Part shown: one piece after another, positions 23,811-36,212 of the stretch
How the letters are laid out: every line of letters begins with the position of its first letter
Numbering within the stretch: position 1 is the first letter of the stretch
DNA from: Zingiber officinale
Taxonomy: Eukaryota; Streptophyta; Magnoliopsida; Zingiberales; Zingiberaceae
Length of the DNA stretch: 64,000 nt
Direction: 5' to 3'
Assembly: GCF_018446385.1 (NCBI RefSeq)
Contig: NC_056002.1
Span: forward strand, 40,003,671 to 40,067,670
Translations under genes and position numbers: made by a program
Notes under the pieces: generated by a model
Told to the model about the DNA's origin: nothing
Databases searched by the model: none
What the model saw: only the letters and a program-made list of their open reading frames with translations

Positions 23811-25191
23811 GATTCTTGCCTGTGTACTTATGTTCATAGAAGTAGTGACATACAATGCATTACTGGGTTCAGGACTAGCTACTAGTTATACTTGGCATAT
23901 GTACCTAGACATTATGATACATAGTTTATTGTTATGGATTCATTGTTCTTTTTGGTACATATTAGATGGAGGCGCATGTTGTCAGGTGTCACATGCTTTA
24001 GTGGCATGCACCATCTTGCATGATTGCATGTTGAGTGATTGTCGACTCCTTTGTAGTTGAGCACATCGTCAGTTACATGATCTGCACACACAACCACTCA
24101 TGGGTTAGTGGTACATCAGGCAAGGTGTATGTAGTTGCTCTGTCAGGGCTCCGCTCGGCCGCTCATGGGTAGTGGTGATGCAGCGTGGTAGCGGACAGGG
24201 ATCCCTCCTCTTGACTATGACACAAGGAGATAAGAGCTTCGGCTCCTCCATTTAGTTGGGGTAGGAGGATAGATGTACTCCGACAGCATCCTGTCCATTC
24301 GGTCACTCAAGAGTAGTAATGGCAGAGTGCACAATTGTCATAGCCCTACCCAATCGACCTCATCATCACGATGATGGTGGCAGACTGGCGTCAGGGGTGA
24401 CCATGTCATTTGCACCATATGCATGGATTGCATTTATTTGTGTGTGATTGTTGCATTTTGGTGGTTACATATGATTGACATGTATACATGAGACACTATG
24501 TATTTGGTCTGACGATCCGACATCTGTTTGTATGGTTCTCACCCTTATGTTAATAGGAGATCCTGGTGAGTACAGTTTTCTCCATTGTTCAGTTTTGCAT
24601 TACCGTTTATTGTTCAGGAGACTATAAATGCATGACTATTACTGATAGTTATATTTTACTATGCATGTCTGTTCGATACCCGCTGAGTTCATTAAACTCA
24701 CTCCGTTGATTTATGCCTATTTCAGGTTGAAGCCGTCAGGAGGTTCCAACGGCTAGTCCCCTCTCTATGTCGCGACGATTTCTATGTCTAGTCTTTTGGT
24801 TTCCTTGCTATGTGTCCTACCAACTGGTGATGTGTAGTTTTTACACCCGTAGATTTTTATATCGAGTTTTGGGTATGCTACCCTCGTTTTCCGCTGTGAA
24901 GATTTTCTAGGTAAGTTAGTTTTTTTCCTCATTGTAGTGGAGTAGATATTATATATATCTACGATGTTTTAATACCGTTTCACTTCTTTTCATATTCTGT
25001 TGTCAGTCGGAGGCTGTCTTTATTAAACTACATGGAATGTTTTATTTACTTTATGATATATGTTCGATCGTATTGGTTAAGGATTGTGAGGCCCCAAGGA
25101 CTATATATTTCTGAATTCATATTGTTATCAGTACAAGAAAAATAGTGTCGAATTTTTACTGACTGAAACCCTCTAGAGGTGTGACATGCAA

Positions 25192-26959
25192 GAGATGCAT
25201 TCGGGTGAAAAGAGACCTCTCACCACACCTGATTCAATGCAAAATTGACATGAACAAATGGACACTACTACTACACGCGACCACGACTTATTTGGGCCAC
25301 ATTTGGATTTTCAAGCTTCGATAAAGTGGCGCGCCCTTCACCCTGACTTCACACCAACTTTAGGGTTTATCATCATCCATGCTCAGAAGGGATGACTAAG
25401 ACATGCCTTTTTGCATGATTGAAGGTTTTTGAGGGTTTAATATAATTAGGGCTCAATCCGACTACGTGATTGTTGGTAATTAATGATGAAAACCTGTTGA
25501 GTTCTTGATGTTAACATGATCTTGCATTTTAGGTCATCTATCATCTTTTAAATCACTTTCACAAACACAAGACACACACATTCACCAAGTTCTTCGCGTT
25601 GATAAATATATCAATTTCTTTCTTTCATAATAGCCTAGTTTTGGGCATAAATGATTCACCAATCATCTTTCGCAATTGCTACGGAGGAAACAATCCTCCA
25701 CCTCACTTGCCACATGATTGCTAATGAACCACATGTTCTAGCACATACGATTTCAATCTGAGTAGCTAGTATGAACGGTGCTTCGAATGAACCCTAAATC
25801 CTAAACTTTAAAAGTTTTATTATTTTTAAAAAATAGATTATCGTCTCAATTTGTATTTGAGTTATGTCGTGTCACTTTTAGATTTTATCTTAGTTAATCA
25901 TATTTTGAACCAAGTCGAGTTATGTTACCGTGTTAGGTCTAATTAACATGACCACTTCTACTCATAGATGAAATTTCAACAATAATTTCATCTATGAGCA
26001 AGCACAAAAAAATGGCTCCCACGACACTCAAAAGCTTACATCAATAATTGATGTGGGGGAATGTGGAAGAACAATATTGCGAACGAAAAGGTTAAACTTT
26101 AGGAAATTTTGATCAAACAACCCTTGTAAGTGTTGAAGAACCGAGTGCATAAGACGATGAACGCTTCGATTTGCTTTGAAATAATTTATTTTTCTTTTAA
26201 TTAACATTTGAAATATAATTTTTTTATGTGTGTCGGCGCTCAACAAAGTTTGAATAGAAGGACACCAAATCTTTTGAAGGTGTGGTCCGGTGTGGTCCTT
26301 TTCAATTATAACTTTATTTTGTTTTGTCATCTAATGTTTATGTTATTTGATTAAATTGTTGGATTAAAATGAAAACCTAGCAAGAGCTCATTTATATTCC
26401 TTTAATAATAATAATAATAATATAAAATAAATAAAATCGAGCATAATTTATAAGTACATTTATTTATTAATTTATATAAAAGTTAATTATTAATTTTTTT
26501 TTATTTTTTCATTAACAATACATTAAATTATTCATAATAATAGACATTTCAGATATTATATCTCCATTAATACCGGTTCTTTTTTTAGATTTGACTAGTT
26601 ATTATTATATGAAATAAATTGAAGGATATTTTATTATTTGTGCATTAAATATATATACAAAAAATTAATGTTAAATAATGCTAATGACATATTTGAAGTG
26701 GGAGCTTAATCTCTAATTAAGTTGGTACTAGATCATGCTGTTTGTCCTAATTAAGATAAATAATAATAATAATAATAAATATTAAACATGAGTGGGGTCC
26801 AACACTTTGCATGAAGGGACGTAGCATATGCATGCCAGTAATACGTACCTAATCATTGACACTGATTACTTTCCCTCGGCCAACAACAATCTGACATAGA
26901 TCCTTTAACCAACTACTAGATGGCTCCATGGATGCAGCGCAGTACTCCAAGGGCAAACT

Positions 26960-26997
<38 letters not shown>

Positions 26998-27250
26998 GAC
27001 AGATTTATTAGAATGGATTCATTCATGCGGATTTTATTGAAATATATTCTTCAAGATCATAATTTATTTATTTATATTTTATCATAGGCTTTGATGCGGC
27101 GATGGAGAAAATATATCTGGCACACGATCAATTGTCAGAGTGGATGTTAAAGTTAAGATGGTCAATGACTAGATATCAAAAGGTCGAACGGAGGATAATT
27201 ACAATGATCGATCGGAAGGATACGAGTCTGAGTTGACCCCTACTCAGACT
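25192..27250. other. Intergenic, AT-rich, no gene seen
   Basis: Sequence after the outer LTR. It contains short AAT/TAA runs (26403-26425, 26758-26778) and a TA microsatellite. No open frame resembles a known protein. Confidence 0.5.
26963..26994. repeat. (TA)16 microsatellite
   Basis: Sixteen uninterrupted TA units. Confidence 0.95.
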
Positions 27251-27314
27251 CGAGATGATACACGAGACAGTCGACGCTCAATACAGAGTGACAGGACGTC
27301 GTACGGGACCTGGC

Positions 27315-27445
27315 CAAGGGCGCAGCGGAGTTCCGACTGATTGGCTACCCCGCTCAGCCAAACAACGGGACTTGATCATGGATGGAGCGGAGTCCCGGCC
27401 GAGCGGTTATCCCACTCGGACAAGCAGTGGGACCACTGTAGTATC
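27315..27445. repeat. Imperfect GC-rich duplication, about 62-bp spacing
   Basis: Two related segments begin around GCGGAGTTCC (27325) and GCGGAGTCCC (27387), and both run into GGTTATCCC/GGCTACCCC-type and CGGGAC/TGGGAC blocks. This is likely part of an old LTR. Confidence 0.55.
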
Positions 27446-27587
27446 TCTCGACATCCTTTTGGAAGATAGTGTCACTGACACGAAGTATGATCGACAAGCT
27501 GATCGTACGGTCGAAGCTTCCACTGTCGCATTTGGGATATGCATGCCCCCATTTGGAGGGTGAATGCTCCATTTTATAGTTAAAATA

Positions 27588-28370
27588 ATTTCAAAATCTA
27601 TTTTAAAAAATACCTCCATTTTGCGCTTCCAAATCATGAACTCCCCTTCAAATTTTGGCGGGTGAATGCTCGATCCGGCCATCATCTTTCTTGTTTTAGC
27701 TGGCGATTAGTCCTTCTAGAGTAGTCTGACTCTGATATCACTTGTAAGTCTAGGTAGGCCGGCTAGAGGGGGTAAATATCCCTGAAAAGAAGTTAAAACC
27801 AATCTCTTACTTTTGCACTTAGCAAGGAAATAATATTAATTAAACACAAAAAAAACATAAACAAATAAGTAAAAGGACAAAAGATTTACTTAGTTACAAT
27901 TAGATGGTTGTTAATCCAAGACAGTTGAAAGCTCTACTAAAAAGACTTCTTCGTGTGGGTGAAGTAGCCTCTTACAGACTTTGAAAGCATAGAAATAGCT
28001 AGGAAAAGTAATACAATGATTGATATTTAATTCTTATCTCAAAGAGGCTATTTATAGCCTCTTGGGAAAAGTTACCATTGAACTAACGTGGCTAGGAGGT
28101 GACTTCAAAGGGATCTAGGACACCTCTAAGTGGATAAAATTTTATTTACACAATAACGGTTAGTCAATGACTCTACTTCATTGGAGACACCTTCAATATG
28201 ATTGGAGGCACCTCAACACTGTTCATCCAAGGCATCCTCGCTCTATCGGAGGTGCCTCCAGTTTAGCAGCTGGTAGAAGCGATTATGCTCATCTAAGGTG
28301 CCTCCGCAGAGCTGAGGCGCCTTGGGTCTTGATGACTCTAAAAGACAACTTTAGAGTGTAGGACTGTAAA
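27588..28370 (-). mobile_element. Truncated Copia (TR-GAG relative): LTR, PBS and start of gag
   Basis: On the minus strand the LTR end is at 27743 (plus TGTAAGTCTAGG). It is followed by an AGTGATATCAGAG PBS variant, then a leader and the start of gag at 27685 (MMAGSSIHPPKFEGEF, WKRKMEVFFK). This is the same protein start as in the element at 36333-40539 (MAGPSIYPPKFEGEF). Gag breaks off near 27588, where similarity ends. The upper LTR limit, about 28370, is approximate and based on where the sequence changes character. Confidence 0.65.
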
Positions 28371-28572
28371 TACGATAGAGGGGGTGAGTAGCATTTTACA
28401 CTTTTTTAGAAATCAAGAGTACGCAGTAGAAAAGAACAGAGACAAAAAGTAAACTCTAACACAAATGGTTTTACTTGGTTCAAAGCCTATGATAACTCCT
28501 ACTCTAAGGTCCGCACTCGTCAAGTACTTTCGTCGGGCAATCCACTAATAGTTCAAAAAGATACAATAATGA
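28371..28572. repeat. LTR remnant
   Basis: The sequence around GGTTTTACTTGGTTCAAAGCC and ACTCCTACTCTAAGGTCCGC has the style of LTR-derived repeats, but no boundary or partner is visible in the window. Confidence 0.3.
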
Positions 28573-29037
28573 TGTAACGACCCGGCCCCTCGGCCCCTTG
28601 GGCGGCCCAATTGGCGGCCAATTTGTCGGCCCAACTAGAGGCCCATTTGGTGGCCCCTTGGACGACCCAACTGGCGGCCCAAATTGACGACCCTTTATGT
28701 CGTCGACCGATGACCCTCGGTCGTGTCGTTACTCACTAGATCTTCCCACCCCTGGCCAGTGGATTTTTGCCTTCCCCAGGATTCGAATTCTAGACCTCCA
28801 GGCTAAGTACTAGAGTTTATAAATCCTGGTAGCCAAGTGAGCGACCTGGAGGTCTAGAGTTTGAATCCTGGGGAAGGTAAAAATCCATTGGCCAGGGGTG
28901 GGAAGATCTAGTGAGTAACGACACGGCTGAGGGTTGTCGGTCGACGACATAAGGGGTCACCAATTTGGGCCGCCCAAGAGGCCGCCAAGGGGCTGCCAAA
29001 TAGGCCGCCAATTGAGCCGAGGAGTTGGGTCGTTACA
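28573..29037. mobile_element. Fold-back (inverted repeat) element, about 465 bp
   Basis: The left arm starts TGTAACGACCCGG at 28573. The right end, reverse-complemented, starts TGTAACGACCCAACTCC at 29037. The arms match imperfectly over about 220 bp (shared GTCGTCGACCGA, ACTCACTAGATCTTCCCACC, TTCCCCAGGATTC and GACCTCCAGG) and leave a short loop around 28800-28840. It is inserted in or beside the internal region of the LTR element at 29137. I cannot see a convincing target-site duplication. It could be a fold-back transposon or two short LTR-like ends in opposite orientation. Confidence 0.75.
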
Positions 29038-29116
29038 ATAAAAGGAAATAAATTGGTATCAGATAAATCTCGAAAATTCGTAACACGAAAAACAAACAAA
29101 CAAGTATCGCCAACTT

Positions 29117-29129
29117 GGCTTTGATACCA
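29117..29129 (-). other. Primer-binding site (minus strand) of the 29137-34545 LTR element
   Basis: On the minus strand TGGTATCAAAGCC begins 7 nt after the LTR end at 29137. It is a one-mismatch version of the tRNA-Met PBS. It sets the orientation of this LTR family: its 5' to 3' direction is minus here and therefore plus for the outer LTR at 11254. Confidence 0.75.
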
Positions 29130-29136
29130 AATAAAT

Positions 29137-32100
29137 TATCACGCCCCGGGAGAGTCCCTGCCAGAAGAAATTTCGGCAACATCTCCTCTGTACGGGTGAC
29201 AATCTGAAACTTTATACATTGCCCTTAGGGCCACATATACCTCGGCCAACACGACCGGTACAATAACAATAATAAAAATGCAACAACCAAGCATCCACGC
29301 AGTTTAATAGTAAACAAACTAAAGCAGTGATAAGAAAACTCAAAAACAACTCTACTCAACTACACCCATAAAGCTCAAAACACGATGAAACAAAATCCAC
29401 TCACCTCTTCTGCCGTCTAAGCAAGCATGCCGTAAAACAAATCCAAATAAACTCATCGACAACATCTATAAAGTAAACTAATACAAGTCCAGATAGTGCA
29501 ATAAGAAAATAAGAACCAACAGTCCGAAAACAACACATCCTCGCGACCTGCAGGGGACTAGCGACTGGAACCCTCCGGACAGCCTCAACCTGAAATGTAA
29601 TAATAACCACGGGGTGAGTCAACTCTTCAGCGGGTAACAACTGATATGCATAATAAAGAAAATAACAACTAGCACTAATCATGCGTACAACCTCCTGATA
29701 TAAGAATGATAAATGTAACTGAAATAAATAGGAGAAAACTGTACTAACCAGGACCTGGGTATAAGTATAACAAAGTCGTCAGACTGAGAGGTATCAAAAT
29801 CCTGCATGCATGTCAAACATATGCATCCAACCAATATGCAGCAAATAAATACAGTAAACACAAACAATAAATGCATCAATGCGTATGATACCAATGACAT
29901 GTCCTGGTCACCCCTGACGCCAGTCAGCCATCTCACACACGATGGTGAGACCGAGTGGGTAGGGCTGTGACAACCGTGCACTCTGCCATCACTGCTCCTG
30001 ATGAGTGACCGAGTGGACGGGATGTTGTCGGAGTACACCTATCCTCCTACCTTAAATCATAAGTGGGGGAGCTCAATGCTCTCATCTCCCTAAGCAAGTC
30101 CAGAGGAGGGATCCCTGCCGGCTACCATGCTGCGTCCACTACCCATGAGCGGACCAACAGAGCCAAATAGAGCAAACTATCTGCCGGCTACCACGCTGCG
30201 TCTCTGAACCAGCGGAGCCTAACAGAGCAGAACTGTCTGCCGTCTACCACGCTGAGTCACCAGACCAGCGGAGCCTTACAGCAGAACTGCCACACACCTG
30301 CCTGACATACCACTAACCCATGAGTTGTGGTGTGTGCAGATCTATGTAATTGGCGATGTGCTCAATAATAATAGAGCCGACTATCACACAGCATGCAATC
30401 ATGCGAGATGGTGTATGACACTAAGCATAGAAAATATCCAGAACCTATCCATATATATAATGTGTACCATAAAAAAAATTGACCAAATCAATTGTCACGC
30501 CCCGGAGGAGTCCCTGTCCGAAGAAATTTCGGCAGCATCTCCCCTGTACGGAGGACAATCTGAAACTTTCTACATATCCATATACCTCAGCCACATGCGG
30601 CTGGAATAATAACAGTAAATAAAACACAACCACACAAACATCCACGCAGTTATATATAATCAAACAAAGCAGTAATACTCTGACTCGAAAACCACTCTAC
30701 TCAACTACACTTGTAAAACACAAATCCGACAAACTTACCTCTTCTGCCGTCCAGGCAGGCATGTAGTAGAACAAATCTAAACCATTCGAAAATCCATCGA
30801 TCATAAGAGTCCATACAATATCCCAATCCTCAAACAGAATAAGTCTAACACAGTCTAAATAACAAACCAAAAGATAAAAAAAAAGAGCTTGTGGTCTGCA
30901 GGGGACTAACAATTGGAACTCTCTCTTGACAGCATCAACCTGAAAAATAACAACAATGGAGGCGGGGTGAGTCCAACACTCAGCAGGTACAACTGATATA
31001 CAAAGTAAGGAAATAACACCTAGCACTAATCATGCGTACAGTCTCCTGATGTAATAAAGGTAAATGCAAACTGAAGTAACAGGAGAATACTGTACTAACC
31101 AGGACCTGGGTATAAAGACAAGCAGTCCGCGAGATATGAAAATCCTATATGCATGTCAAACATAGGTATCCAAACAATATGCAGCATATAAATGCAGCAA
31201 ACACAAACACAAGCAATAAATGCATCATGCATATGATGCCAATGATGCGTCCTGGTCACCCCTGATGCCAGTCGATCATCTCACACCATAGTGAGGCCGA
31301 GTGGGTAGGGCTGTGACAACCGTGCACTCTGTTGTCACTACTCCTGATGAGTGACCGAGTGGACGGGATGCTGTCGGAGTACACCTATCCTCCTACCTCA
31401 AATCATAAATGGGGGAGCGCAATGCTCTCAACTCCCGGTACACGATAACTGGGAGGAATCCCTGTCGGATAACACGTTGTGTCATACTACCCATGAGCGG
31501 ACCAACGGTGCCTAACAGAGTCCCTGCTGCAACACACTCTGCCTGGATCGCCCACTAACCCATGAGTGGTGGTGTGTGCAGATCCATGTAACTGGCGATG
31601 TGCTCACAATAATGGAGCGAACTATCGCACAGCATGCAATCATGCAAATGGTGCATGACACTAACCACAACATATCCTGACCTAATCCATATATATATAA
31701 GTGCATCATAGGTCAACGAATCAAATCAAATCAAAGGTACACAAGGTATAAAACCTAGGTCCTGAACATGGTGAAACATGGTATATCACTACCCCTACAA
31801 GCATGTATAAACAGGTAATGTATACATGAGATGCAAACCAATCAATCAATCAAGCATGTATCAAGTTTTGGGTAGTGATTAACCGAAACAGAATGAGAAA
31901 CATAATTAATGAAATTTGTTAAATTCACTACTATGTATATCAAATGACATAAGTCAAAAGTACCCGCCTCCAAATAGAACAATCCAAACCGGTAGTCGAG
32001 ATACTCGTCTCGCGTCAAGGTCCTGTGATAAATCCTACAATTTAGCTAAGTATAAACAAATAGCTAAATAAATTCCTAATCCATCGACCATCTAGGGTTA

Positions 32101-34545
32101 GTTTCATTAACCCTAATTACACCATCAATCAAAATCAATCAACATATTTGATTGTATTCATTAAGCCTTACCTCTGGATCAAACAAAAAGGAAGATCACA
32201 GCGGTTAGCTCTCTCTCCAGCAATGTCTGCAAAGGAAGTCACCATATAAGGTCTACACAGGATTTAATATAATTAACTCTATGCTTACATAACAAAAGTA
32301 ATACCAATAGCTCAAACCATCGAAATCATCAAATTCATCTTCCCAAACTCACCTCAACAGATTCCTAATTCTTCAGCCGAGACCTCCACATCATAGACTC
32401 AAATCAAATCTTACCCAAAGATGAAATGGTTAATGGTGGCTACCTTGGGTAGAGCTAGGCACAGCCCGGGAAGTCTTCGGCAGATCTAGGGCACGACACA
32501 GTGGTGGCAGCCGGCCCTAGGGCTCGGCTGGATCGGCGTCGGTGAAGGGAAGAAGGTGTCGCCTAGGGCACGCGGCTGGAGGCCAGGACACCGGTGGAAG
32601 TCGGCTGTAGGGCGGAAGAAGGCCGGCGGCAGCACTAGGTCGGTGGCGGCGAAGCACTCTCGGCAGCGGCACAACCCAATTAGGGCACGACGTCGCTGTG
32701 GTGGCGGCAGAGGAGAGGAGAAGAAATGTCGGCACGACTTTGGTGCACTCGGGGAAGAAGGAAATGAAGAGGAGTAGCGGCGCCGGAGGAAATAAACCGA
32801 AGACGCTCGTGCGGTTAGGGCAGGGGGAAGGAGTCGTGCGGGAGAGAAAGAAAACAGTGAGAAGAATTCGGCGAAAACAAAAGAAAAAGAAAAGGAAAAG
32901 AATATAAATAAATTCAACTTTTCCTCGTTAAAACGGGGTAGCCCAAACAGGCTTCTCCGGCCCCCGTTTTTGTCCCCGTTAACTCGTCCATACGAGCTCC
33001 GAAAAATTTCTAAAAATTTCGAAAAATTCCCCGTATTAATATTCGCCTATTTTCGGTATTTTACATCAATGGTCAAGGTACACAGGTCAGATAAGGTATC
33101 AACAACCTAGCTCCTGAACATAATAAAAAATATGGTTGTGTCACTACCCCTATAAGAATGTATAATCAGGTAGGTACTAACATGAAGTGCATAACAAATA
33201 AACAAAACAAGCATTTAACAGATCGGGTAGTGACCAACCGAAGCAGATAAGAAATATAATCATTGCTATTTGTTAAAAACACTACTATACATATCAAATG
33301 ACATAAAGTCAAAGTACCCGCCTCCAATAGAAAGGATCATATCCGGTCCAAATTCGACGTCGAGATACTCGTCTCGTGTCAAAGTCCTGTAGTATATGAT
33401 ATTCAGATTTAGCTAATTACATATAAATAAATTAGCTAAATCAAATCCTCGAGAAGCTAACAAAAATCCATATCTAATTATAACCCTAATTGGATCATTT
33501 AACTCCTCAATCGATTCTAACTAATCCATTCGAATTAGGACTTGCAATAAGCATAATCAATCATAGCATCTTACCCGATTTAGCTATAATTCAACACATA
33601 TATCAAATCCTTATGCTTACCTCAAATCACAGCCTTGTTCTAGAACAAGAAACTATTGGAATTTACTGAAATCAGTGACTGCTGGATCCAAGAACAACTC
33701 ACAGCTACAGTTGTTAATCCACAACCAAGGAAGTTTGCTGGAACAATGGAAGCTGCTTGTTGGAATGTTACCGGAACCAAAAATCAGAAACCTCACAGTC
33801 GTGTTGATTGATCCACAACAGTTCTATGCTTCCTCTAATCAAGAATAGTATATCATCACAAAGGAAAACAATTCATCAAGATCCTTGAATCTACAGAATT
33901 CCCAACCAAAACTGAACCTCACCGTGGATTGATCAAGGGCAGAGGGCACTAGGGCAGCGGCTCGGCACTGGGTCGAACTTGGTGGTCGATGCTCGGACTC
34001 GTCTCGTCGTTGCAACACAACTCGAGTAGGGAGAAGGCGGCGGTGTGCAATGGGGGTGCGACTTAGAAGGGAAAGAAGAAGAAGATCGGGCTTGGAGAAG
34101 AGGAGGAGGAGGCCGGTATCAACGCGACGCTAGGGCACAGGGGAGACCGGCAGCACTGCGGTGGTCGGTGGCGCTGAAAAAGGGGCAGAGGGAAAGGTTC
34201 GGGTGGAGAGGCTGGCAGAGACGGGAAGCAGAGGAGAGAAAGAGTCGGGCACGACTTAAAATCGCGAGAAGAAGGGAACCGCCACCGGTTAGGGCACGAC
34301 GTCGGTGAAAATGGCTCGGCACGCGCGCGGGGAAATGAAGGGAATAAAAAGAAAATAAAGAAAAAGAAAAGTAATTAAGAAAATAAATATTTCCTCGCTT
34401 AAATAGGGTGGCCAAAACAGGCTTTCTTGGGACCCAAATTTTATCCCCGTAACTGAAGTCATACGGTCTCCGAAAAATTCTCAAAAAATTTCTAAAAATT
34501 CCGAAAATTTTCTTATGGTTATTCGCCCTTTTTCGATATTTTACA
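29137..34545 (-). mobile_element. 5' LTR (minus orientation) of a Ty3/gypsy-like element, split by a nested LTR
   Basis: The plus-strand sequence begins TATCACGCCCCGGG (a mutated TGTCACG) and ends TTCGATATTTTACA at 34545. Bases 30493-33070 are a later insertion of the same family. Without it the LTR is about 2.83 kb. A PBS follows on the minus strand, so this was the 5' LTR of an element whose internal region has largely gone (only about 29040-29136 remains before the fold-back). No clear duplication is seen at 34546, as expected if the partner LTR is missing. GC-rich open frames at 34045-34484 are LTR sequence and not genes. Confidence 0.8.
30493..33065 (-). mobile_element. Solo LTR nested in a relative of its own family (2573 bp)
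   Basis: It begins TGTCACGCCCCGGAGG and ends TCGGTATTTTACA, with exact duplication TCAAT (30488-30492 and 33066-33070). The host LTR sequence continues on both sides: ATGTGTACCATAAAAAAAATT before and GGTCAAGGTACACAGGTC after, matching 31720-31750 inside the insert. Its GC-rich zone (32460-32880) gives several overlapping open frames on both strands, which I regard as LTR composition and not genes. Confidence 0.88.
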
Positions 34546-35613
34546 AATGAAGTATAAGAACTATATTTGAAAGATTACTGACAACAAAGAAAACTAAGTA
34601 AAGCTTGATGTCTGGTTGTCATCAGGGCATTACAATGTCGTCGGGGCCTTTTTGAAGCAGCGCATAGGAAGAAAAGTCGTAGCATATGTTATTTTAAAGT
34701 TGCTGGTTGAAGGCCATTATATAAGCCTATTTACTTGGAACCCCTCCGGGAGCTTAAACTTTGCTGACGTGGTGATCTCTCATTGAAACTTCATCTACAA
34801 AGTTTTATCCACCTCAGGGCGCCGGGACCCCCTCCGGGCGCCTAGACTATTGATGTGAACTCTGTCAGTTGACGCCCTCCAACTCAGATTCGGGATAACT
34901 TTTATGGTCTGGACGCTTAGACCGTCCTGGTGCATGCGGCCCCGGGTGCAACTGGTCTCGACGCCCGGACTCTCTTTTTTAGCCACCTTTTTCCTGAAAA
35001 AAGAGTTAGTCATGGGAAACAAAAATATATTTATCCTGCAAAACAAAGTTAGCACAATACGACAATATAGTAGTAGTAATTAGATTCTATCTTCTCGAGA
35101 CCAAGATCTAGTTAAGATCTCAACTTAGGTTTACCAAATGAATTTAAGTTGGACCAATGTCTATAGTTCCCTCAACCGGGAACGCGTCCTCACTAGATCT
35201 CTCCTCTAGTTGTTTACCTCCACTTACTAACTATAGTCGCTTGACTTGCCTTTGAACCACCAGGTCTTCCCACCAGTTGTCAAGTTTACAGACCCAACTG
35301 GACTTCGGCTGGTTGTCAGGTATCGTGGACCCAATCGGACTTTCCAATAGATATCGGGTCCCACGGACCTATTGGACTTCGTACCAGGTATCAGGTCCTG
35401 CAGACCTAGCTGAATTTCAACCTGGTGTTATGTCCTCTAGACTCGTCAATTCCTACACACTTGGTAAAGGAGTTTGACACACATCTCATTTAACTTTAAC
35501 CTATTTATCGTACATCAAAATCAAATTATTAGTGCAACCTACACCAACATAGAGTTGACTTTTTTTTTGACTTTCTTCACATGGGTGATATTTCATCCGT
35601 CCGGAGTTAAGCT
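34546..35613. other. LTR remnants, no gene
   Basis: GGCGCC/GGGCGCC-rich segments at 34795-34960 and sequence at 35090-35530 resemble the U3 zones of the Copia/TR-GAG LTRs elsewhere in the window. No termini or duplications can be defined. Confidence 0.4.
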
Positions 35614-36212
35614 TAGGGCTGTAAATGAACTGAACGTTCGTGAATAAGCTTGGTGTTCAGTTTGGTAAGAGTTTATTTATATTCGTTTAATATTCATAAG
35701 CTTAATTAAATGAACAAGCTCGAACAACTCGTTTAACTAAATAAACAAGCTCGAACAACTCGTTTAACTAAATAAACAAACTTGAACACATGTGTTCAAC
35801 TCGTTAACGTTCGTGAGCATTGCTCATGAACATGTTCGTGATCAATGTTCTTGAACAATGTTTGTGAACCATTATCATTAATAAAACTATTATCAACTTG
35901 TTAAGAAACTTTCAAAATGAACCACATATTTATATTATCAATCTCAATAACTAATCAAACAAGCTTAAAATGTAAAAATTTCAAACAATCAAATAAACTT
36001 AAATTGAGAGATCGATAACATTTAAATGAACCAAACTCAAGCCAAGTTCAAACCAAGTTCAAACTCATAAAAAAGAAACCAAGCCATGTTTGAACAATAA
36101 TCATTTTAACGGCTTGATTCATTTTAGGCTCGGCTTGGCTTGGCTTGGTAACTTTATCAATCAATCTTGAACACCACAAAGCTTGGCTCGGCTTGGCTTG
36201 TTTACAACCCTA
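35614..36212. mobile_element. hAT-like non-autonomous element (about 600 bp)
   Basis: The terminal inverted repeats AGGGCTGTAAA (35615) and TTTACAACCCT (ending 36211) differ at one position. The interior is built of GTTCGTGAAC, GAACAAGCTCGAAC and GGCTTGGCTTGG words, including an exact 31-bp-period duplication at about 35713-35773. The short AGGG-type ends resemble hAT ends. The flanking 8-mers AGTTAAGC and AGTTGACC agree at only 6 of 8 positions, so the duplication is uncertain. No transposase is encoded. Confidence 0.6.

Larger units (their letters stand above)
11254..25186 (+). mobile_element. Outer solo LTR (about 2.7 kb once insertions are removed), Ty3/gypsy-like family
   Basis: The LTR begins TGTAAGATATCG at 11254 and ends GTGTGACA at 25186. 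It is flanked by an exact 5-bp duplication TGCAA (11249-11253 and 25187-25191). It is interrupted by the solo LTR 12021-13882 and the Copia element 14434-23810. Subtracting these and their duplications leaves about 2684 bp, close to the 2573 bp of the solo LTR at 30493-33065 on the other strand, with which it shares many blocks. Examples are GCGGGTACCTCC near 14270 and the stretch 24060-24420, whose reverse complement lies around 29900-30340. No PBS or internal region follows, so it is a solo LTR. The gypsy assignment rests on general LTR character and is the weakest part. Confidence 0.85.

Noticed and set aside
32486-32917. 143-codon minus-strand open frame with overlapping plus-strand frames
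   Set aside because: It lies inside the GC-rich part of the solo LTR 30493-33065. The composition gives open frames on both strands and no domain is recognisable.
34045-34484. Open frames on both strands (87 and 121 codons)
   Set aside because: This is the equivalent GC-rich zone of the host LTR 29137-34545; same reasoning.
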